Counted from the stretch's first letter, positions 37,989 through 47,096 are shown. The stretch: 64,000 nucleotides of DNA from Streptomyces aureocirculatus (GCF_000720475.1 NZ_JOAP01000011.1:1-64000); one strand, 5' to 3'. A program made the numbers and translations. Notes: generated by a model not told the origin, from the letters alone.

Positions 37989-39707
37989 ATGAGTAACGAC
38001 GGGGGATCCACGTACGGCCCGAACGAGACCACCAGCTACGGCCTGCAACCACCGCAGCCCCCACAGCACCCCGTACCTTCCCCGCACCCCGTACCTTCGC
38101 AACCCTCCGTACCTTCGCCACCTTCGCCGCAGCACGCCTCGCCCACCCAGGTCACACGGGCCGAGCCCGGTTCGGGCCGTCTCGTCGGCGGGCGTTACCG
38201 CCTGCTCTCCAAGCTGGGCCACGGCGGCATGGGCACGGTGTGGCGGGCCAAGGACGAGACGGTGGACCGTGAGGTGGCCGTCAAGGAGCCGCGCGTACCG
38301 GACCACCTGCCGGAGCGTGAGCGCGCCAACGCCTTCGAGCGGATGCGCAGGGAGGCGCGGGCGGCCGCCCGGCTCGACCACCCGGCCGTGGTCAATGTGC
38401 ACGACGTCGTCGTCGAGGACGGCAGGCCGTGGATCGTGATGGAGTTCGTGCAGGGCCGTTCGCTCGGCGCGGCGCTGCGGGACGAGGGCACGCTCGGGGT
38501 GCGGGACGCGGCCCGGGTGGGCCTGGAGGTGCTCGGCGCGCTGGAGGCCGCGCACGCCGCGGGCGTCCTGCACCGCGACGTGAAGCCGGACAACGTGATG
38601 CTCGGCAGACACGACCGCGTCGTGCTCACCGACTTCGGCATCGCCCAGATCGAGGGCGAGACCAATCTGACCGACACCGGCGGCTTCGTCGGCTCGCCCG
38701 AGTTCATCGCCCCTGAGCGGGTGCTCGGCCAGCGTCCTGGCCCGGCGTCCGACCTGTGGTCGCTGGGCGTGGTGCTGTACGCGGCGACCGAGGGTGTCTC
38801 GCCGTTCCGCCGCAACAACACCCCCGCCACGCTCCAGTCCGTCCTGAACGCGACGCCCGCCGCGCCCGCGTCCGCGCGGGGCCCGCTGGCCGACGCCATC
38901 AACGGCCTGCTGCACAAGGACCCCGCCCACCGCCCGAACGCCGCCCGGGTACGCGCGCTCCTGGAGGACGCCGCCAAGCCACCGGCGCCCCCGCAACTGC
39001 CGGCCACGCAGCTCGTGACCGGGTTCTCCGGCGACGGTGGGGCGGCCGGTGCGGGCGGCGCGGGGCCGGACCGCGGCAAGGGCGTGTTCCTCGGCCCCAA
39101 GGCGCTGGCGGCCGTCGGTGCCGTGGTCGTCGCCGCGGTGGCCGCGGGGGTGGTGCTCGCGGTGGACCCGTTCGGCGGCGCGTCGGACACGGAAGGGTGG
39201 ACGCAACGCGAGGAGAAGAGCCTCGGGGCGACGCTCTCGGTGCCGGAGGGCTACCACAGGACCACGAACGACCAGACGCCCAAGGAGCACTGGGTCACGT
39301 ACACGGACGCGAGCGGCGCCATCTCCCTCACCCTGGACCTCGCCAAGAAGTCCGAGGACGAACTGAACTACATCGCGGGCACGTCGATGGCCGAGGCGTA
39401 CGAGGACATGAAGACGCTGGACGGCGGGGGTTCGGTGGGCGCGTTCAGCCCGGACGAGCTGGGGCGCGGCAAGAAGACGACGCAGGGGGAGTACCAGGGC
39501 GGGCAGTCCGCCGAGAACCTGATCCCGTACACCAACAAGGAAACCGACGTCACATACCCGCGCGAAGCCAAGGTCTTCTACTACAGGACCAAGGCGGGCG
39601 ACATGTACAAGCTGTGGATCGACTACCCGGCCAGGAGCGACTTCACCGAGCGCGGGCGCGAGGTCGCGAAGACGGCGATCGACAACTTGGAGATCGCCAG
39701 GCCCTGA
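37989..39707 (+). CDS. Transmembrane Ser/Thr protein kinase 4
   Basis: 572 residues from ATG 37989. An N-terminal Pro/Gln/Ser-rich segment of ~65 residues precedes the kinase domain (about 68-335): GHGGMGTVW, VAVKEP, HRDVKPDNVML (about 195), DFGIAQIEGETNLTDTG, APERVLG. Membrane helix near 372-395 (LAAVGAVVVAAVAAGVVLAV) and an exported domain (LGATLSVPEGYHRTTNDQTP ... KAGDMYKLWIDYPAR). The start is set by cggtagggatggggg upstream and by the low coding quality of the in-frame extension to 37890. Last of the five-gene array. Confidence 0.92.
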   Translation: MSNDGGSTYGPNETTSYGLQPPQPPQHPVPSPHPVPSQPSVPSPPSPQHASPTQVTRAEPGSGRLVGGRYRLLSKLGHGGMGTVWRAKDETVDREVAVKEPRVPDHLPERERANAFERMRREARAAARLDHPAVVNVHDVVVEDGRPWIVMEFVQGRSLGAALRDEGTLGVRDAARVGLEVLGALEAAHAAGVLHRDVKPDNVMLGRHDRVVLTDFGIAQIEGETNLTDTGGFVGSPEFIAPERVLGQRPGPASDLWSLGVVLYAATEGVSPFRRNNTPATLQSVLNATPAAPASARGPLADAINGLLHKDPAHRPNAARVRALLEDAAKPPAPPQLPATQLVTGFSGDGGAAGAGGAGPDRGKGVFLGPKALAAVGAVVVAAVAAGVVLAVDPFGGASDTEGWTQREEKSLGATLSVPEGYHRTTNDQTPKEHWVTYTDASGAISLTLDLAKKSEDELNYIAGTSMAEAYEDMKTLDGGGSVGAFSPDELGRGKKTTQGEYQGGQSAENLIPYTNKETDVTYPREAKVFYYRTKAGDMYKLWIDYPARSDFTERGREVAKTAIDNLEIARP

Positions 39708-39872
39708 GGCCCCGAACATCCCGCCGCGGCCCCGGGAACGCCCTGATCAGCACCTTTGTCGCCAGCAGACACTGGCAACGTACGCAGGGGGCCGCGGCGC
39801 CGTGTGTGTGCGGGGTGAAACCTCATTACCCACGGGTACCCAAAGCGTCCGACCAGGCATACGCTCACCGTC

Positions 39873-41489
39873 ATGACGGACTCGCTGGCCCCCGCAACGC
39901 CCCTCGGTACGAACCCGGTCGCCCCGGCACCCAGCGGCGCACGCACCGCCGCCGACGTGGTCACGCCGGAGCTGGTCGCCCAGCTCACCCGTGAGGTGAT
40001 CGGCTCGGGCACGACTGCCAACCACATGCCGTTCACCGGCGAGAAGCTGGCCGATCTGCCCGAGGCCGCCCCGCGGGACGTGGCGACGGCCTTCGAGCGG
40101 GCCAGGGCCGCACAGGTCGCGTGGGCGCGCACGCCGGTGCGGCAGCGCGCCGCCGTGCTCCTTCGCTTCCACGACCTGGTGCTCCAGCGCCAGGCCGAGG
40201 TCCTCGACCTCATCCAACTGGAGACCGGCAAGGCGCGGCTGCACGCGCACGAGGAGGTCCAGGCCGTCGCCGTCGCGGCCCGCCACTACGGCCGCCGCGC
40301 CGCCGCCTATCTGAACCCCAAGCGGCACACCGGCGTCGTACCGGTCCTCACCAAGGTCACCGAACTGCGCCAGCCGCGCGGCGTCGTCGGCCAGATAGCC
40401 CCGTGGAACTACCCCCTGGAGCTGTCCATCGGCGACGCCCTGCCCGCCCTTGTCGCGGGCAACGCCCTGGTGATGAAGCCCGACACCGAGACCGCCCTGA
40501 CCGCGCTGTGGGCCCGCGACCTGATCATCGAGGCGGGTCTGCCCGCCGAGGTGTTCCAGGTGGTGCTCGGCGAGGGGCCCGTCATCGGCCCCGAGATCGT
40601 CAAGCACGCCGACTTCGTCTCCTTCACCGGCTCCACCCGCACCGGCCGTGAGGTCGCGACGGGCGCCGCGGCCCGCCTGGTCGGCGTCTCCCTGGAACTC
40701 GGCGGCAAGAACGCCATGCTGGTCCTGCACGACGCCGACGTGGAGAAGGCCGCCGCGGGCGCGGTGCGCGCCTGCTTCTCCTCCGCGGGCCAGCTCTGCA
40801 TCTCCATCGAGCGTCTCTATGTGCACGAGGCCGTCGCGGACCTCTTCGTCGAGCGGTTCGCGGAGAAGACCAAGGCCATGCGGCTCGGCCGGTCCCTCGC
40901 CTACGGCGCCGAGATGGGTTCGCTCGTCGGCGAGCGGCAGTTGGAGACCACCCGGCGCCACGTCGACGAGGCCGTCGCCAAGGGCGCCACCGTCGTCGCG
41001 GGCGGCGTGGCCCGGCCCGACATCGGCCCCTACTTCTACGAGCCGACCATCCTGGAAGGCGTCGAGGCGCCGATGGCGGTCTGCACCGAGGAGACCTTCG
41101 GCCCGGTCGTCGCGATCTACCGCTTCACCGACGAGAACGAGGCCGTGGAGCTCGCCAACTCCACCTCCTACGGTCTCAACTCCTCCGTCTGGACGAAGGA
41201 CGGCAGGCGCGGCCGGGACCTCGCCGCCCGCCTGCGCACCGGCACCGTCAACGTCAACGAGGGCTACGGGCCCGCCTACGGCAGCGTGCAGTCGCCGATG
41301 GGCGGCATGAAGGACTCCGGCCTCGGCCGCCGCCACGGCTCCGAGGGCATCCTCAAGTACACCGAGGCACAGACGGTGGCTCACCAGCGGATCGTCCCGC
41401 TTGCGCCGTCCTTCGGCATGGACGACGAGAAGTACGCGGCGTTCATGACGACGAGCCTGCGGCTCATGAAGGCGTTGCGCTTGCGCTGA
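39873..41489 (+). CDS. gabD2: Succinate-semialdehyde dehydrogenase (NADP+)
   Basis: 538 residues. Aldehyde dehydrogenase oxidising succinic semialdehyde to succinate. GQIAPWNYPLELSIGDALPA, cofactor motif FTGSTRTGREVA, general base Glu in LELGGKNAML and nucleophile Cys in SSAGQLCISIERLY. The full-length fold ends at SGLGRRHGSEGILKYTEAQT. A ~40-residue N-terminal extension is common in the actinobacterial GabD2 group. ATG at 39873. The gene is followed by a 197-bp spacer with repeats and then the GMC oxidoreductase. Confidence 0.93.
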   Translation: MTDSLAPATPLGTNPVAPAPSGARTAADVVTPELVAQLTREVIGSGTTANHMPFTGEKLADLPEAAPRDVATAFERARAAQVAWARTPVRQRAAVLLRFHDLVLQRQAEVLDLIQLETGKARLHAHEEVQAVAVAARHYGRRAAAYLNPKRHTGVVPVLTKVTELRQPRGVVGQIAPWNYPLELSIGDALPALVAGNALVMKPDTETALTALWARDLIIEAGLPAEVFQVVLGEGPVIGPEIVKHADFVSFTGSTRTGREVATGAAARLVGVSLELGGKNAMLVLHDADVEKAAAGAVRACFSSAGQLCISIERLYVHEAVADLFVERFAEKTKAMRLGRSLAYGAEMGSLVGERQLETTRRHVDEAVAKGATVVAGGVARPDIGPYFYEPTILEGVEAPMAVCTEETFGPVVAIYRFTDENEAVELANSTSYGLNSSVWTKDGRRGRDLAARLRTGTVNVNEGYGPAYGSVQSPMGGMKDSGLGRRHGSEGILKYTEAQTVAHQRIVPLAPSFGMDDEKYAAFMTTSLRLMKALRLR

Positions 41490-41599
41490 GCCGAGCAGGG
41501 CGCCTCGCGGACCGGCGGGGTCTGGCGCGCCCGGCCCGGCGGATCCGCTCCGGCGGACCCGTTTCAGCGGACCCGTTCCAGCGGATCCATCTCGGCGGA

Positions 41600-41674
41600 C
41601 CCGTTTCAGTGACCCGTTCTCGACCCCGTTTCAGTGACCCGTTCTCGACCCCGTTTCAGTGACCCGTTCTCGAC
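41600..41674. repeat. Three perfect 25-bp tandem repeats
   Basis: Units 41600-41624, 41625-41649 and 41650-41674 are identical (each begins cccgtttcagtgacccg). More diverged copies of gacccgtttcagcg precede them (from 41557). The array ends immediately before the gaggag ribosome-binding site of the next gene, so it is in the leader or overlaps the promoter. Confidence 0.92.
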
Positions 41675-41685
41675 GAGGAGAGTCG

Positions 41686-43566
41686 ATGGCACAGGAGAGC
41701 TCTGTCCAGAACCCGGGCGACGACGATCGTGCCGACGAAGGGTACGACTACGACGTCCTCGTCATCGGATCCGGCTTCGGCGGCTCCGTATCGGCGTTGC
41801 GGCTCACGGAGAAGGGCTACCGCGTCGGCGTCCTGGAGGCGGGCCGCCGCTTCACGCGCGCGGAACTGCCCAAGAACTCCTGGGACATCAAGAACTACCT
41901 GTGGGCCCCGGCACTCGGCCTCTACGGCATCCAGCGCATCCATCTGCTCGGCAATGTGATGGTCCTGGCGGGCGCGGGCGTGGGCGGCGGGTCGCTGAAC
42001 TACGCGAACACGCTCTACGTACCGCCTGCGGCGTTCTTCAACGATCCGCAGTGGAAGGACATCACCGACTGGCAGGACGAGCTGCGGCCGTACTACGAGC
42101 AGGCCAAGCGCATGCTCGGTGTGCGTACCAACCCCACGACCACCCCCTCCGACATTCATCTCCAGGCCGCCGCGCGGGCCATGGGAGTGGGCGACAGCTT
42201 CCACATGGCGCCGGTGGGCGTCTTCTTCGGCGACGGGCGGGACGCCACCGACGAGTCATCGGCCGGAGACTCCGCGACGGCCGACACCAAGTCAACGCCC
42301 GGCCCCGGCAGGGAAGTTCCCGACCCGTACTTCGGTGGTGCGGGCCCCACCCGCCGGGCCTGCAACGAGTGCGGCGAGTGCATGACGGGCTGCCGTCACG
42401 GCGCGAAGAACACCCTCACCGAGAACTACCTCTACCTCGCGGAGAAGGCCGGAGCCGTCATCCACCCGATGACGACCGTCGTGGCCCTCACCGAGGACTC
42501 GCGCGGCGGCTACGCGGTGGGGACGCTGCCCACGGACAACAAGCGCAAGGGCAAGGGCCGCACCTTCCGCGCCCGTCGCGTCGTCCTCGCCGCGGGCACC
42601 TACGGCACCCAGACCCTCCTGCACCGCATGAAGGACAACCATCTGCTGCCCCGCGTCTCCCCCCGCCTCGGCGAGCTGACCCGTACCAACTCCGAGGCCC
42701 TGGTGGGCGCCCAGACCACGGACCGCCGCTACCGCAAGCGCCACGGCGGCGCCCTCCTCGCCCCGGGCGGCAAGGTCGACTTCACCAGGGGCGTTGCCAT
42801 CACCTCGTCCATCCACCCGAACGCCACGACCCACATCGAGCCCGTCCGCTACGGCAAGAAGTCCAACGCGATGGGCGGCCTGACGCTGCTCCAGGTCCCG
42901 TACACCCTCAAGGGCGGCAAGGCCCGCGTCGCCGGCTGGCTCGCCAACTCCGTGCGCCACCCGGTCCTGACGGCCCGCTCCCTGTCCAACCGGCGCTGGT
43001 CGGAGCGCACGATCATCGGCCTGGTCATGCAGACCCTGGACAACTCGCTCACCACGTACCGCAAGGAGAAGGGCATCGGCAAGGGCCTGCTCACCGCGCG
43101 GCAGGGCCACGGCGCGCCCAACCCCGGCCAGATCCCCGAGGCCACCCGGGCCGCGAGCCTCATCGCCGAGGAGATCAACGGCTTCGCCGGGTCCAATGTG
43201 GGCGAGTTGATGGGTACGCCGCTGACCGCGCACTTCCTCGGCGGCTGCCCGATCGGCGACCGCGCCGACACCGGCGTCATCGACGCCTACCACCGCCTGT
43301 ACGGCCACCCGGGCATCTCCGTCGTCGACGGCGCCGCGGTCTCGGCGAACCTGGGCGTGAACCCCTCGCTGACGATCACCGCGCAGGCCGAGCGCGCCAT
43401 GTCGTTCTGGCCCAACAAGGGCGCCGAGGACCCGCGTCCGCCGCAGGGGGCCGCGTACGTCCGGCTCGCGCCGGTCGAGCCCGAGCGCCCTGCGGTGCCG
43501 GACCACGCCTTCGGCGCGTTGCGGCTGCCGTTCCTCGGGGTGCCGACGGTGCCGCCGAAGAAGTAG
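41686..43566 (+). CDS. GMC-family FAD oxidoreductase
   Basis: 626 residues. FAD motif YDVLVIGSGFGGSVSALRLT; LGNVMVLAGAGVGGGSLNYA; C-terminal His/Asn-type region GTPLTAHFLGGCPIGD and VVDGAAVSANLGVNPSLTIT. Between them, RRACNECGECMTGCRHGAKN has a C-x2-C-x2-C-x3-C ferredoxin-like cluster motif, seen in the cholesterol-oxidase-like branch rather than in glucose oxidases. Start MAQESSVQNPGDDD at ATG 41686 with gaggagagtcg. Substrate unknown; a sterol or large alcohol is plausible. Confidence 0.9.
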   Translation: MAQESSVQNPGDDDRADEGYDYDVLVIGSGFGGSVSALRLTEKGYRVGVLEAGRRFTRAELPKNSWDIKNYLWAPALGLYGIQRIHLLGNVMVLAGAGVGGGSLNYANTLYVPPAAFFNDPQWKDITDWQDELRPYYEQAKRMLGVRTNPTTTPSDIHLQAAARAMGVGDSFHMAPVGVFFGDGRDATDESSAGDSATADTKSTPGPGREVPDPYFGGAGPTRRACNECGECMTGCRHGAKNTLTENYLYLAEKAGAVIHPMTTVVALTEDSRGGYAVGTLPTDNKRKGKGRTFRARRVVLAAGTYGTQTLLHRMKDNHLLPRVSPRLGELTRTNSEALVGAQTTDRRYRKRHGGALLAPGGKVDFTRGVAITSSIHPNATTHIEPVRYGKKSNAMGGLTLLQVPYTLKGGKARVAGWLANSVRHPVLTARSLSNRRWSERTIIGLVMQTLDNSLTTYRKEKGIGKGLLTARQGHGAPNPGQIPEATRAASLIAEEINGFAGSNVGELMGTPLTAHFLGGCPIGDRADTGVIDAYHRLYGHPGISVVDGAAVSANLGVNPSLTITAQAERAMSFWPNKGAEDPRPPQGAAYVRLAPVEPERPAVPDHAFGALRLPFLGVPTVPPKK

Positions 43567-43595
43567 CGGGGGCCGGGGTCGCCCCGTACGCGAAA

Positions 43596-43625
43596 GGACC
43601 TGCACCCCCCTCCGAGTGCAGGTCC
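43596..43625. terminator. Terminator between convergent genes
   Basis: ggacctgcac-ccccctccga-gtgcaggtcc, perfect 10-bp stem preceded by aaa and followed by ctcgcttt. Confidence 0.88.
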
Positions 43626-43687
43626 CTCGCTTTCTCCGGCGGGTACGGCACCTCGGGGGCGCGTACGTCGCCGGTGGGCGGCGTCGC

Positions 43688-44890
43688 TTACGCGGCGCTG
43701 TCCGAGTGGGCGCGACGGCGCACGGCAAACACCGCGCCCGCGCCCGCGACGACGGCGATGCCACCGACGACGCCGATGGTCGGCAGCATGGAGTTGGAGC
43801 CGGTCTGGGCGAGGCTGCCGGTGGGCGCGATGTCCGTCACGGTCGTCTTCTTCACCGTCTTCACCGTCTTCGCGGACTTGACGGGCTTGACGACGATGCC
43901 CTGCGGCCGCACGTGCGGGGGCTCGGTGGCGTCCGGGACGGGCGTGGCCTCACCGGGGTCCTCGTTGTCGCTGCCGGCCTTCAGGACGGTGAACTCGAAG
44001 AGCGTGAACGCGTTGTGGCGGCAGTTCAGCTCGGAGTCCACGTAACCGCCGAGACCGAGCGCGTAGCTGTCGCCCGCGGGAGCCTTGGCGTTGATGTTCA
44101 GCCGCAGCTTGATCTCGACCTGCTCCTTGGCCGAGAGCGTCGTCCTGCCGAAGGCGACACCGTCCTCGACCTCGTCGACGATCGACTTCCAGCCCTTGGC
44201 CTCGGGGTCGTAGAACTGGATGCGCGCGTAGGTGCTCAGCCAGTCCTTCTCCTTCTCGCTCTCCGAGAAGTTGTCCGCGGCCACGAGCCACTCGACGTCA
44301 CCGAGCTCCTCGTCGCTCGGGTTGGCCGCGGTCAGCTTGAACTCGTGCCAGCCGCCGCCCGCGGTGATCTTGCCGGGCAGGCCGGTCAGCCGGAGCTCCA
44401 GCTTGCTCTCCGCGTCCTCGCCGGTCTTCGGGTCGGACGGGCACTCGGTGGGCTCCGCCGTGGGCTTGCCGCCCTCGCGGGGTCCGGTGCCCTTGTCGCC
44501 CGGCTTCGCGTCGCCACCCGGCTTGGTGTCGCCACCCGGCTTCGCGTCGTCCTTGGGCTTGGTGTCGCCGCCGGGCTTCTTGCCGTCGGCGGGCTTGGTG
44601 TCGTCACCCGGCCTGTTGTCGTCGCCGGGCTTCGTGTCGTCACCGGGCTTGTTGTCGTCCCCGGGCTTCGTCGTGTCGCCGGGGGCGGGGGGCTGGTCGC
44701 CGGGCTCGGGGGCGCCGGGCTTCGTCGTGTCTCCCGGAGCGGGCGTGACGCCGGGAGGCGTCTCGCCGGAGCTCGCGGACGGCGCGCTGTTCGCATCCCC
44801 AGTTGCGAACGCGGCCGGGGCCGAGAGCAGCGCGAGCGGGGCGATCGCGGCTGTCGCGGCCGCGGTGGCCAGTGCACGGCGAAGCTTCAT
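43688..44890 (-). CDS. LAXTG-anchored surface protein
   Basis: 400 residues. Signal peptide MKLRRALATAAATAAIAPLA to about 30 (AFA). Then ~110 residues of KPGDDTKPGDDN-type repeats, a beta-rich domain (about 155-310: ESKLELRLTGLPGKITAGGG, DVEWLVAADNFSES), a linker, and a C-terminal sorting signal: LAQTG, hydrophobic span (TIGVVGGIAVVAGAGAVFAV) and RRR tail. LAXTG is the motif for class E sortases of Streptomyces, so the protein is probably wall-linked. Ligand unknown. ATG at 44890. Confidence 0.92.
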   Translation of the reverse strand: MKLRRALATAAATAAIAPLALLSAPAAFATGDANSAPSASSGETPPGVTPAPGDTTKPGAPEPGDQPPAPGDTTKPGDDNKPGDDTKPGDDNRPGDDTKPADGKKPGGDTKPKDDAKPGGDTKPGGDAKPGDKGTGPREGGKPTAEPTECPSDPKTGEDAESKLELRLTGLPGKITAGGGWHEFKLTAANPSDEELGDVEWLVAADNFSESEKEKDWLSTYARIQFYDPEAKGWKSIVDEVEDGVAFGRTTLSAKEQVEIKLRLNINAKAPAGDSYALGLGGYVDSELNCRHNAFTLFEFTVLKAGSDNEDPGEATPVPDATEPPHVRPQGIVVKPVKSAKTVKTVKKTTVTDIAPTGSLAQTGSNSMLPTIGVVGGIAVVAGAGAVFAVRRRAHSDSAA

Positions 44891-45031
44891 AAGACCTCAG
44901 AGAGTCCGGCGCACCGCGCGCCGCGCGATACGGAGGTGGAGGCCTCCGCGGCGGGCGCGGAAGTGGCCGTTGATACGCATGAATGACCTGCGTCGTCAGG
45001 GAATGGTTGCCCTGGGGCTCACAGAATTCTT

Positions 45032-45049
45032 ATGTGGCTTGAGTCACAT
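45032..45049. promoter_or_regulatory. Inverted repeat in intergenic region
   Basis: atgtggct-tg-agtcacat, 8-bp arms with one G/T pair. The 44891-45221 gap also carries imperfect gggctcgtctgc repeats (45129-45180). No gene is supported in it. Confidence 0.35.
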
Positions 45050-45221
45050 GTTCGACCCTCGGGAAGGTGCTTGGCTTGTGCGTCCGCCGTGGGGTGTCGT
45101 AGAACTTCCCCCGTTTGCAGGCGAGATGGGGCTCGTCCGCGGGCTCGTTGTGGGCTCGTCTGCGGGCTTGTCTGTGGGGCCCCACGGGGTTCAGCATGCC
45201 GAGAGAGATTGAGGGGGCACA

Positions 45222-45617
45222 GTGTCCGTGCAGTCGCCGCGTGAGCCCGACGACGAGGCGTCCATACCCGACGAGGTGTGGCGCAGGTTCGAGGAGGACA
45301 GCGAGCGCGACATCAGGGCGTCGGCGCCCAAGGAGCCGTCCGCGCGGGCGCGCATGGTCGCCGAGCGGCTGCGCCGCCTGGACGAGGAGGCGGCGCGGCG
45401 GCAGGCGCAGGGGGTCGTGGGCCGCAAGCGGCGCAAGCGCAGGGAGGAGTCCGCGCAGCCCTGGCGCCCCGACGAGTGGCGCGCGGCACCCACGGGTTCC
45501 GTACACGGCGGCGGATCAGGGCGGTGGCGCCAGGTGCGCAGCGTGGTGATCGTGGCGGGCTGCATGGTCCTCGCGATCGCGCTCCTCAGCCCGTACCGGT
45601 TCTGGCCCTGGCAGTGA
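45222..45617 (+). CDS. Small C-tail-anchored membrane protein
   Basis: 131 residues. Charged helical cytoplasmic part (IPDEVWRRFEEDSERDIRAS; ARMVAERLRRLDEEAARRQA) with a very basic stretch GRKRRKRREE, then a single C-terminal membrane helix (VVIVAGCMVLAIALLSPYRF) ending at the C-terminus. GTG start preceded by gagggggcaca. Conserved-type Streptomyces protein of unknown function. Confidence 0.82.
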   Translation: MSVQSPREPDDEASIPDEVWRRFEEDSERDIRASAPKEPSARARMVAERLRRLDEEAARRQAQGVVGRKRRKRREESAQPWRPDEWRAAPTGSVHGGGSGRWRQVRSVVIVAGCMVLAIALLSPYRFWPWQ

Positions 45618-45857
45618 GGGGGCGGCGGCGCCTCCGGCGGTGCGGGGACGCTGCCTCCGGCGGTGCGGGAACGCTGCTCCCGCGGTGAGGGAACCGGTGG
45701 CCATCACTGGCCCGGACGACGGTGCGGGCCGTGCGGAACCGCGGACGGCGATCTTCAGTCGTAGAAGGGGTGCGGGTGACTCCGCATGGATGTGTGAGGC
45801 GTGGGTGTGCCGGGATCCCTGTGGTCGGCGCAGCCGCGCCAAGGGAAGCGGGGGAAC

Positions 45858-46691
45858 GTGAAGACAACTGTGTCGCGTGTCGTGGTGTCCGTCTCGGTCG
45901 CGGCCGCGCTGGGCCTGACCGCCGCGTGCGGTGGTGGTGACGGTGCCGGGCGTGACGGCGGTGGGTCTTCGACGTCGCAGGCGAAGCCGAAGCCGAAGTC
46001 GGATCCGAAGGGCTCCGTCGAGGGCGAGGGCGGCGAGGGCGGTTCCGGGTCGGCGGCGGCGAAAGAGCTGAGGGCGTCCCTGGTGGCCAAGGGCGACGTG
46101 GAGGGGTATTCCGTCGGCCGCAGGGAGCGGTCGAAGCTGGCGGCCGTGTCGGACGGCGCTCCCGCGAACCCAACTGCCTGCCGACCACTTTCGGACATGC
46201 TGGCGGCCGCCACCCCGCCGAAGGCCACGGCGCACGCCGGGCGCACGGTGACGCAGGAGAGCCGCCGGGCCGAGGGTGGGGCGACGGACGTCGAACTGTT
46301 CGCGTACGACAGCGCGGACGGTGCGCGCGACGCGCTGCGGGACCTGCGGTCGGCGGTGAAGTCGAAGAAGTGCGCGGCGTTCCGCGCGGGCGGCATGCGG
46401 TACACCGGTGTCGCACCCCGGTCCGCCCCGGACGGGGGTGAGGAGGCGGTGGCGTACAAGATCGGCAGTCATGAGGAGTCGTACGTGCGGCGGCACTCAG
46501 TCGTCGTGGTCCGTGACGGCTCGACGCTCGTCTCCTTCGCCGCGAAGAACTTCTACGACCCGCAGGGGGTGGCCGCCGGTGAGGAGTCCCGCGCGGCGGG
46601 GGGCGGGGATGTTCCCGGCTCGGCCGGGGCGGACGAGGAGCCGGTGGTTCCGTCGACGGTGGTGGACGCGCAACTGAGGAGGGTGGGGTAG
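45858..46691 (+). CDS. Putative sensor-type lipoprotein
   Basis: 277 residues. GTG start with gggggaac. Signal MKTTVSRVVVSVSVAAALGL with lipobox LTAAC, a Gly/Ser/Lys-rich spacer, then one globular domain (KELRASLVAKGDVEGYSVGR; AGRTVTQESRRAEGGATDVE; YDSADGARDALRDLRSAV; a single Cys near KKCAAFRAGG; SHEESYVRRHSVVVVRDG). The spacing recalls PknH-sensor-like lipoproteins of actinobacteria, a guess from pattern only. The 45618-45857 spacer holds three gccTCCGGCGGTGCGGGaacgctg-type repeats. Confidence 0.78.
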   Translation: MKTTVSRVVVSVSVAAALGLTAACGGGDGAGRDGGGSSTSQAKPKPKSDPKGSVEGEGGEGGSGSAAAKELRASLVAKGDVEGYSVGRRERSKLAAVSDGAPANPTACRPLSDMLAAATPPKATAHAGRTVTQESRRAEGGATDVELFAYDSADGARDALRDLRSAVKSKKCAAFRAGGMRYTGVAPRSAPDGGEEAVAYKIGSHEESYVRRHSVVVVRDGSTLVSFAAKNFYDPQGVAAGEESRAAGGGDVPGSAGADEEPVVPSTVVDAQLRRVG

Positions 46692-46708
46692 GGCGCAGCC
46701 CAGTTCCG

Positions 46709-46769
46709 GCCCCTCCGGCGTTTGCGGAGCGGGGTCCGGGGCGGAGCCCCAGTTTCGGGAAGGGGCGGG
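46709..46769. repeat. REP-like element, inverted copy
   Basis: Reverse complement closely matches 9254-9315, including cccgccccttcccga, the ggggc-gga-gcccc hairpin and aacgccggaggggc. It lies just after the lipoprotein gene and probably ends its transcript. Confidence 0.75.
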
Positions 46770-46870
46770 CTCGGGGAGCCCCCGGCCAGGGCACTCCGAA
46801 GCGTACGGAGGCCCTGGCAGGGACACCCCGAAGCGTGCGCGGCCACCTCAAGCGCCGTAAAAGGAGCGAA

Positions 46871-46899
46871 GGGCCCCGCGGGACGGATCCGCGGGGCCC
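46871..46899. terminator. Strong hairpin, terminator-like
   Basis: gggccccgcgg-gacggat-ccgcggggccc, perfect 11-bp stem. First of four successive hairpins; the next are 46910-46936 (gcaccgacg/cgtcggtgc), 46942-46967 (agcggcgc/gcgccgct) and 46990-47003 (cccggcgcgccggg). Confidence 0.8.
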
Positions 46900-47011
46900 T
46901 TGGCTGTCAGCACCGACGTCAGGGCAGCGTCGGTGCCTCAGAGCGGCGCCCGGGGGAGTGCGCCGCTGGCTGAACGAGCCGGTGGCCTACCCGGCGCGCC
47001 GGGGGAGCGCG

Positions 47012-47027
47012 ACTGGTTTAGACCAAT
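47012..47027. promoter_or_regulatory. DasR-box-like site (dre)
   Basis: actggtttagaccaat matches the DasR responsive element A[GC]TGGTCTAGACCA[GC]T at 14 of 16 positions and is nearly palindromic. DasR represses chitin/N-acetylglucosamine genes in Streptomyces. No intact gene follows for 500 bp on this strand. Confidence 0.65.
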
Positions 47028-47044
47028 GGCAATGGAGTTGTGAA

Positions 47045-47096
47045 GAACGGGGCTGCGAGCCCCTCTCCTCTACGCATCGTGGAGGATGGCCCGTTC
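47045..47096 (+). other. Structured RNA leader candidate
   Basis: gaacggg (47045-47051) can pair with cccgttc (47090-47096), closing a region that contains a small gct-gcg-agc hairpin and cctctac-gcatc-gtggagg. This three-way-junction-like fold sits 18 bp after the DasR box and 31 bp before a perfect ribosome-binding site. No known riboswitch class was recognised. Confidence 0.35.
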
